Source: Motacilla alba alba (lineage: Eukaryota > Chordata > Aves > Passeriformes > Motacillidae). From it: 64,000 nt of DNA. The stretch spans positions 59,585,888 through 59,649,887 of the forward strand of contig NC_052020.1 of the NCBI RefSeq assembly GCF_015832195.1. The letters are read 5' to 3'. The notes under the pieces were generated by a model. The model ran no database searches. It was given only the letters and a program-made list of their open reading frames with translations, and was not told the DNA's origin. Made by a program: the position numbers and the translations under genes. Below are positions 56,701 to 64,000 of the stretch, one piece after another. Positions within the stretch are counted from its first letter, which is position 1. Each line of letters opens with the position of its first letter.

Positions 56701-57820
56701 CTGGTCCTGAGGGTATTAAAATGTCATTTTTCCTCATCTGTGATCCTCAGCTGTGAACTCTGGCACAGCCCCACACCCCTACAAAACCCTCCTCACCCTG
56801 TCCCTGTGTATTCCAACCCTGTTCCCCTCCTCACCCTGTCCCTGTGTATTCCAACCCTGTTCCAAGGCAATGAGGGAGGAATTTTCGTTTGTTCCTTTTT
56901 TTAATCTCTGTGTGCAGGAGCTTTTCACAACTTGTAACCATGTCTTGTTCTTGGCTTCTCAGCCACTCATCAGACAGAGGGTTTTGTGCACAATAAAAGG
57001 GGTTTTATTTTCCTTTATGGTGCTTCCAGCTCTTGCTCTGTGGGTTGTGTCCTTTCAGATGCCCAGCAAGCAACGTGTGTGGGAGAGACAGTGACCTCTT
57101 ACTCTTTCCTTCAGCATCTACAGAAAGGAGCCAGCTTCCCATTTTCCCAAAGCTCTGGGATGGTCTCCTCTGGAGGATCTCAATGCTTTGTCTCCTGGCT
57201 TAGAGATTGGCACTGTGAAAATACAGAGCCTTTGATCCCAGTCTTGATCCCTTCAAGTCTACAGGCGACACTGACTGGAACGTTACACAACACCTCTCCC
57301 TTTGTCCCTAAAAAGCCTCTGTGTCACCTTCATTTATTGTTCTCGGACCTACAAAATTAATTATTTGCCCCCTTTGTGCCCAAACTCTCAGTATCTCCTC
57401 TGGAAATAAAAACAGCAAAAAGAAAAACAAAATGCAAAGAAATAAATTTACTCTCAGATTGTATTTTAAGGGCTTTGGCTAAAAGAAAGACCTGAAGAAA
57501 GTGAAGTTTTGAGGAATTTCTGCATCCTGTTTCAACTGGTTGAAAACACCAGAACCCCCTTGTCTTCATTGTTTTCATCAATCTATTCACCATCTCTAGC
57601 AAGGAAAATGAATCAATGATAAAAACCCCTCTAACACTGGCAACTGCCCCAGTCCCCAGGCCAAGAACAGGTGACAAAGCTCTCCTGGAAGAGCAGTTTG
57701 CAAAGAAGTGACATAGCTTAGGAGTGAGATGGCATCACCTAACCCTGCTCACAGAGCAGCTGTTGGCATGCTTGGACACAGGACACCTCAGTTCTCTGTG
57801 AGAAGTGGAGAGGTACCTGG
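53796..57820. other. Intergenic stretch, no gene seen
   Basis: No convincing exon. A 38-bp unit is duplicated at 56,791-56,863. The frame at 54,622-54,873 begins with a hydrophobic stretch but has no further support. Confidence 0.45.
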
Positions 57821-57821
57821 G

Positions 57822-57872
57822 TCTGAAGGGTTTGAAGGGTTTGAAGGGCTTGAAGAACCTGAAGGGGGGGGG
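57822..57872. repeat. Short 9-bp minisatellite
   Basis: Five imperfect copies of TTTGAAGGG followed by a run of G, immediately upstream of a CR1. Confidence 0.8.
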
Positions 57873-58152
57873 ACCAGAGATGGACCAGGCTCTTCTCAGT
57901 GGTGCTGAACAGCAGGACAAGAGGCAACACCCAGAGAATGGAACACGAAAAATCTGAATATGAGGGAGAATTTTACTGTGCAGTGAGCCAGCTCTGAACA
58001 GGCTGCCCAGAAAGGCTCTGGAGTCTCCCTCACTGGAGATATCCAGGAGCCACCTGGACACAATCCTAAGAGGCTCTAGGGGCCCTGCTTGAGCAGGGGG
58101 CTGGGACCAGGTGATTTCCAGTCCAACCTGAACCATCTGGGATTCTGTGACC
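57873..58152 (+). mobile_element. CR1 3' fragment
   Basis: CAGGACAAGAGGCAACACCC, then GAACAGGCTGCCCAGAAAGG, ending ATCTGGGATTCTGTGA. Confidence 0.85.
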
Positions 58153-60117
58153 CCAGACATGCATCTGGATTGCAATCCCATTTACGGGAGAGGTGTTTTA
58201 ACCACCTCTGTGAGCCTGCCTTGCAACCAACTTTTCTGTAGCAATCCTCAGAAAAATGCTCAAGGTGTCTTGGCTAGAAGATTGAGTGCAGCCCCACATT
58301 TGAAGCTTTTCTGCCTTTCACATCTTTGTCCCCTTCTTTCCAGGGGGACAATGCAGGGCCATGTTTTTTAGAAAAAGAGGGAGCAATAATTCATGTCCCA
58401 CATCTCTCTCACAATATTATTTTCCAGGCTCACGCTCAGAAACTCTTCCTTTATCCCACCAACGTTGTCATGTTGGCCAGGTTACCTTACTCCAAGGACA
58501 AAATCCACAACCCTGGAGATGCAGGATGAGGTGAGGAGGAGCCTGGAGTGGTAGCTGAGCTCACAGCAGCAGCACATCTCCAGTTCCTTTGCCAGGAATC
58601 TCTTTGTGCCTGGCTCTCCATGAGCCTCACCTGCACAAAGGTGAACTCTTAACACCCGGATTTCTCCAGGTCAAAGCCTGAAAGGGTAAATATTTCTGTC
58701 AGGGATCGTTGCTTTCTTCCTTTGTTTGTCCTGGAACAATGGAAGGGGAAAAAGAAGGAAGAAAAAGGCTGCACAATTGAACAAAGCTGCATTGAGAGAG
58801 ACAGGGTTTGATATCCCAGGAATGACCTTCTCCCTGCCTCCTAATCCTTGTCTTTTGGAGCAAGGGGGATATTCTGCTGCTGCTTGGAACTGGAGTAAAG
58901 GAATGTGGATCTGTGGCTTTGGAAGAACATTTCAGATCCAGCAAAAGGCACTTTGACCTTGGCATAAGAGCAGTGCCAATAGTGCTGGTGTTCAAGGAAA
59001 AAAACTTGTAAACAGGCAAGCCTCACATGTCTGGCAGCAGAGAAAACACTCACAAAGGGGATTTTTAAACCACTTGAACCGACATCCCTTCTAAACCAGC
59101 CACACAGTTAATGCTCCCTGTGCAGAAATTCTCACACTGTACACAAAGATTTTTTGGAACTCTGCTTAATTTGCTGAACAATATTTTAGCAGAGTCCAGT
59201 TACCAATACTCTCTGTATCCAAATATATTTGATTAGCTGTGAAACAAAACAAAACAAAAACAAAAGCAGAAGTGTTTGATAAATATTTCCTGCCTGTATT
59301 TGGGACAAAGTTGAATGCCATTTCCCTGTTATATAATGATGATGAAATGCTTCCTACCCAAGCAACTTTTAAAAAAAACATCAAAAGCACAACTAACATT
59401 TTGAAGCCAGCGAGTCTAGAGGACATGTGTGTCATCATTTGCAGAGCTGGCTCTTCAAATGCTGTTCTCACACCAGGTGGGAATGTGAGAGTTTATGAAC
59501 AGCCCAGGAGAGCTTTTCCAAGAAGAAAAACAGCACTGAGTCAATATTTGAAGAGCGTGACTCAGGTAAGTCCACAAAGCTTCAGGCTGGCTCACCATCG
59601 CTGCCGGTGTGATGAAGTGGTTCGTAGCAGCTGAGAAGGAGATGGAGAGTGGGGATGTGATGGGACAGCAATCAGCAGCTCTCATAGCAAATGGCTCCTG
59701 TCACAGAGCAAACTTCATCTTGTTCTTTAATAAAATCACAAGCACAGTTGTTATCAGGAGTGGTGTTGGCTCAGTGCTGTGCAATACCCTGATTTGAGGG
59801 GGAAAAAAAAATCAATGTGAGTGCATAACAAATGGTTTAAAAATAGCTAATGGAAAGATCTTAAAGTGGCTTGGAAATAAAGGATTCATCAATGGATAAA
59901 GGCTGTTTCTAATGGACTCTTGCAAGCACTTTCCCTTGTGCCATTCATTGTGCTCTATGTAGGAACTGCAGGAAAATAGAAGATGTTCCCATCGTGAGAG
60001 AGTTTCCAAACTGTAAAAATTTCACTACTTAAAATTGCACTGCTCAGAGCAGTTCATTTGAAAACAAAGTGCTGAAAATGATGAGGAAAATTAGAAGAAT
60101 GTGGTGAAATGAGTTCA
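58153..60117. other. Intergenic stretch; one weak candidate exon
   Basis: Mostly featureless. A + strand frame at 59,239-59,634 (131 codons) contains a CAG-GTAAGT donor-like site near 59,564. No known domain and no clear acceptor, so it is not called as a gene. Confidence 0.35.
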
Positions 60118-60256
60118 GAGTCATGGAATCATTAAGTTTGGAAAAGACTCTGGCATCATAGAGTCCAACCATTCCCCCAGCACTGCCAAGGCCACCACTC
60201 GTGTCCCCAAGTGCCACATCCACATGGATTTTAAATCCCTCCAGGGAGGAGTCCAT
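60118..60256 (-). mobile_element. CR1 3'-end fragment
   Basis: AGTCATGGAATCATTAAGTT, then CAACCATTCCCCCAGCACTG; same subfamily as 48,206-48,735. Confidence 0.85.
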
Positions 60257-60654
60257 TTCTGGTACAGACTTTTTTTAAAAAGTAACATTAAAAAAATCAG
60301 TGGATGTTCAGAGATGATTTGCAGTGCATTACTTGTTCAGTTACACACATTCTCACTACTTTTCCTCTTGGACAAAGGGAGATCCTTAGGAGCTTCTCAT
60401 GGATCTCCTTATCTCTTTCCCAGGAAATTCCCAACTGTATTAACTCTGCAGAGAGAAAACATTGATGAATAAAAATAAAGATGAAGACTAAGATAAAAAT
60501 AACGATTAAGATAAAGATAAGATAAAGATAAAATACATATAAACATAAATATAAAATTAAATATATACATATATATGATTATGAATATAAATATGAATAT
60601 GTATATTGCTAAAATACAAATATATAGATATATAGGTACATATATTTGTATACA

Positions 60655-60726
60655 TATAAATATAAATATAAATATAAATATAAATATAAATATAAATATA
60701 AATATAAATATAAATATAAATATAAA
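60655..60726. repeat. (TATAAA)12 hexanucleotide microsatellite
   Basis: Twelve perfect TATAAA units, inside a wider AT-rich block (60,470-60,740) with GATAAA-like words. Confidence 0.95.
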
Positions 60727-61324
60727 ATATATGTTGGAGTCTTCTCTGAAGGTCTCATTATAAAAGGATTCCAGGATGCACCACTCTTTGTCTTAGGATA
60801 GACTATGCTGAGTTGGAAGGGACCTGTATGGAAATTCACAGAGCTCTATAAATGACTTTTCAAAATAAAGGCAACTTGGCTTTAAGACTTCCAGATTTAT
60901 TCCACTCAAAGGAAAATTTCCCCTTCTGATGGTAAATAAAATTTATACTTCTGGTAATACTTCTGGTCTTATTTTTCATTTCATGTAACTCTGTGCTGAT
61001 GGAACCTGAGTCCCCTGTCATGCCAGAAAGTTTCAAGCTCTTCCACATCTGTGAGCTCCGAGCTGCCAGAAGTAAAACTGGGGAAATAGTCCATTTTTGA
61101 GCTCAAATGAGAGAAGTCTGGGATTCCAAAATCATTCATACCAGCCCAATCCAGCCAAGACCTCCCAAAACCAAAGAGAAATCCATCAGAAATCCTTCAG
61201 GAGGGGCTCCAGGCTCTGAAGTTCCCTTAATTTTGCCTTTGATAAACTGGTTTTGAGGCCATGTGTCCCCATAGGTCTGCAAGGAAGAAAAGTCACATCA
61301 CAACTCTCCCTGTTGTGGTCCACC

Positions 61325-61341
61325 ATGATGATGATGATGAA

Positions 61342-61371
<30 letters not shown>
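61325..61371. repeat. (ATG)n trinucleotide microsatellite
   Basis: About fifteen ATG/GAT units with one AAG interruption. Confidence 0.95.
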
Positions 61372-61372
<1 letters not shown>

Positions 61373-61407
61373 GTGAGGAACGTCTGGTGCTCAATTTAGT
61401 CTATGAT

Positions 61408-61780
61408 TCTTCATCCTGGAGAAGAGAAGGCTCCAGGCAGAGCTCAGAGCCCCTGGTAGGGCCTGAAGGGGCTCCAGGAGAGCTGCAGAGGGACTGGGGA
61501 CAAGGCCTGGAGGGACAGGACCCAGGGAATGGCTCCCAGTGCCAGAGGGCAGGGATGGATGGGAGATTGGGAATTGGGAATTCCTGGCTTGGAGGGTGGT
61601 GAGGCCCTGGCACAGGGTGCCCAGAGAGGCTGTGACTGCCCCTGGATCCCTGGCAGTGCCCAAGGCCAGGCTGGACAGGGCTTGGAGCAGCCTGGGACAG
61701 TGGAAGGTGTCCCTGCCCATGGCAGGGGTGGAACAAAATGATCTTGAATTTCCCTGCCAACCCAAACCATTCCATGATCT
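61408..61780 (+). mobile_element. CR1 3' fragment
   Basis: GGAGAAGAGAAGGCTCCAGG at the left, then GAATTCCTGGCTTGGAGGGT, ending CCAAACCATTCCATGATCT. Confidence 0.85.
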
Positions 61781-62994
61781 GAAAGAATACATAAGACAGG
61801 TAAAGAACATTTGGAGTGCCCCTTGTTCATTTGGAAAATCTTCCCCTGATCTCAGACAAGGAGAAAAAGGAAGGAGAATGTGAGTAGGATGACATGAAGG
61901 GTGAAACACTTATCAGAGGGGAAAAGATGTTGAAATCACACTGGCATTGATGGAAATGGGGATAAAAAATGAAAATCCCACAATCTGTTGTCTTCAAATC
62001 AATCCACAACGTAATGAAACATTCCCTTCTTCTTCCCCACTGTGGAGAAAAATCTGGGACAAGGCTTCAGGGTGAGGTTACCTCGTGCAGCTCATTAGAA
62101 ATGCAAAAGATAAGTTAAACAAACAGATCATGTCCCCGTTTCTAAAACAACGGGGCCAAACAGCCTGGCACAGCCTCCTCCCCTGGGTCCTGGCTTTTTC
62201 CTTGCTTGTCTCCTCTCTTTTCCCTCTTTCTCCATTTGGAAAGGTAGAAGAAGCATGCTCAGAGCTCCTTCAGTTGCATTCACAATGTTCTTGGAGCTTT
62301 TAGGGTTGGAAAGCGCTGCTGATGCATCCGAGGATCCGTGTGCAGCGTTTCAGCAGGATTTTAGTGACTCAGGGAAACACCACGCCAGCAGTGAACGTTT
62401 TTAAAAGCTTCACCTCCCCTTCCAGCCTGAACTCGGTCTGGCCTCTCTCTGGGTTTTAACACACTCCATTAACAGGATTCCCCAGCTGAAAGAGAGCGTA
62501 GGAGGTGGAGCACAAGCCTATTTTTGGACATCCAGCACCATGCAATGCACAGAAGTCCCCTTGTCTCTGCAGGCTGAGGATGGAGGCAAGCAGGATGTGT
62601 GGGAGAAGGGGGAATTAGGGAACAAATGCTCTGTACCCTGAGGTTTTTTTCCCCCCACAACTGACAGTGGGGCTGTGAGAGGGGTTTTGCTGAAAATTCA
62701 GAAGGAGAGTCACACACACAGACTTTGAGGGGTGAGGGCACAAGGATGTACAGGACACTCACACTCATTATCTGTCCTTTTTTTATGTCTTTTCCACCAT
62801 AAGGCAGCACAGGGTCATTCACAGGCAGAGGTGAATTCCAGCCACCCCCTTTCCCCTGCTCTTGCCCTAGAAAAGGTGTGCAGGTGTGGGAAGGTGGAGC
62901 TGGGGGGACAATCAGCGCACAGCTACAGCCCCTGCCAGGCTGCTGGTCACAACAACCCCATGGACTGCTCCAGGATGGAAAAGTGTCCTCTGGA
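61781..62994. other. Intergenic stretch, no gene seen
   Basis: No coding evidence. The long minus-strand frame here extends from the neighbouring CR1. Confidence 0.45.
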
Positions 62995-63541
62995 AAAGGA
63001 TCTGGAGGGCAGAGAGCAGAGTGGCCACAGGAGCAGGGCAGTGACTGTCCCCTGTGCTGGCACTGCTGAGACACCTCCAGCCTTGGGGCAGTTTTGGGTC
63101 TCTTGGAAGAAGACATTGAGGGGGTGGATTGTGTTTGGAGAAGGGAATGGAGCTGGAGAAGGGTCTGGAACCCCAGGAGAAGGAGCTGGGAAAGGGGCTC
63201 AGCCTGGAGCAAAGGAGACTCAGGGGGGACCTTGTGGCTCTGCACAGCTCCTGCCAGGAGGGGACAGCCGGGGGGATCGGGCTCTGCTCCAGGGAACAGG
63301 GACAGGACAAGGGGAAACAGCCTCAAGTTGTGCCAGAGAGAGTTTAGGTTGGATATGAGGAAGAATTTCTTCACAGAAAGGCTTGTCAGGCATTGGAATG
63401 GCCTCTCCAGTGAGATGTTGGAGTCCCCATCCCCTAGAGATGTCCAAGGAAGGACCGGACGTGGCTCTGGGCTGGGTGACAAGGTGGGGACTCAATGGTC
63501 TTGGAGGTCTTTTCCATCCTAAATTGATCCCATGGTTCTGT
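62995..63541 (+). mobile_element. CR1 3' fragment (about 540 bp)
   Basis: GGAGCTGGAGAAGGGTCTGG, CTCAAGTTGTGCCAGAGAGA, ending CCCATGGTTCTGTAG. The left boundary is approximate. Confidence 0.85.
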
Positions 63542-63608
63542 AGGGTGTGTCTGGCTCGTGGGCACAGAGCAGCAGCCTGCCTGGCTGTGATGTGTGTACA
63601 TGGGGACG

Positions 63609-64000
63609 TGTCACCCTCATATATTCTGAAAATCCCTTACTCAGGATTTTCTCCTGGGAAGCTGAGAAGCCTCAGAGAAAAAGGAAACCAATTCTTATCT
63701 CATTTGCTTCTCCTGTGTTTTGCTCATGTGGAATGTGTTTGGGGGATTGTTCACCCACAGGTGATTGTTCCATTGGTTTTTTGTGAATTCTTTTGGAATT
63801 AATGGTCAATTGGGGCCAAGCTGTTTCTGAAGAGAGAGTCACGAGTTTTCATTCTTGTCTTTTTAGCCTTCTGTAAGTATCCTTTCTGTATTCTTTAGTA
63901 TAGTTTAGTACAGTATTCTTTTATATAATAGAGATCATAAAATAATAAGTTAGCCTTCTGAGAACAGGGAGTCAGATTCATCATTCCTTCCCTCGTTGGG
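63609..64000 (+). mobile_element. LTR of the same family, running off the window
   Basis: Starts TGTCACCCTC and shares CTCCTGGGAAGCTGAGAAGC, GGTGATTGTTCCATTGGTTT and GGAGTCAGATTCATCATTCC with the minus-strand LTR at 53,272-53,705. Its 3' end and any internal region lie beyond 64,000. Confidence 0.75.

Noticed and set aside
62469..63482. 337-codon minus-strand frame
   Set aside because: Most of it is antisense to a CR1 3' region, which is non-coding in that orientation.

Overview
This window looks like bird nuclear DNA, most likely a songbird. The main reasons are many CR1 LINE fragments of avian type, several ending in the ATTCTRTG-like CR1 tail, and two copies of an endogenous-retrovirus LTR. 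There are no bacterial-style operons, and nothing supports CRISPR, rRNA or tRNA genes. All calls come from reading the sequence; no database was searched.

Region 1 (1 to about 40,100) is a tandem array of one small gene family, all on the + strand. It holds sixteen copies plus the 3' tail of another copy cut by the left edge. There are two kinds. Type B has ten copies (here B1-B10). Each has a GC-rich promoter, a short exon 1, an intron of about 280 bp, a 441-nt main coding exon starting at ACC-ATG-G, an intron of about 215 bp, a tiny last exon, an AT-rich 3'UTR of roughly 500 bp and an AATAAA site followed by a GU-rich stretch. Type A has six copies (A1-A6). It has the same main and last exons but joins directly to the upstream spacer, so the type B promoter and exon 1 are missing; its poly(A) signal is CATAAA and a CR1 fragment follows. 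The order is A1 B1 B2 A2 B3 A3 B4 B5 B6 B7 A4 B8 A5 B9 A6 B10. Start-to-start spacing is very regular: about 2,565 bp from A to B, 2,085 bp from B to A and 2,877 bp from B to B.

The encoded protein is unusual. It has a hydrophobic N-terminus, a short acidic and proline-rich segment, one membrane segment closed by an RRRR stop-transfer cluster, and a strongly basic coiled coil of about 65 residues. I do not recognise it with certainty. The membrane segment recalls the N-terminal part of avian ITPRIPL1-like proteins, but no Mab-21-type domain is present in the window. A1, A2, A4 and eight B copies have an intact main exon. A3, A5 and A6 are broken, B9 is frameshifted, and B5 carries two compensating frameshifts that destroy the membrane segment.

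Region 2 (about 40,100 to 64,000) shows no convincing gene. It contains scattered CR1 fragments on both strands, one solo LTR inserted inside a CR1 (53,272-53,705, minus strand), a second LTR of the same family on the plus strand running off the right edge, several microsatellites and minisatellites, and otherwise unremarkable intergenic or intronic sequence.
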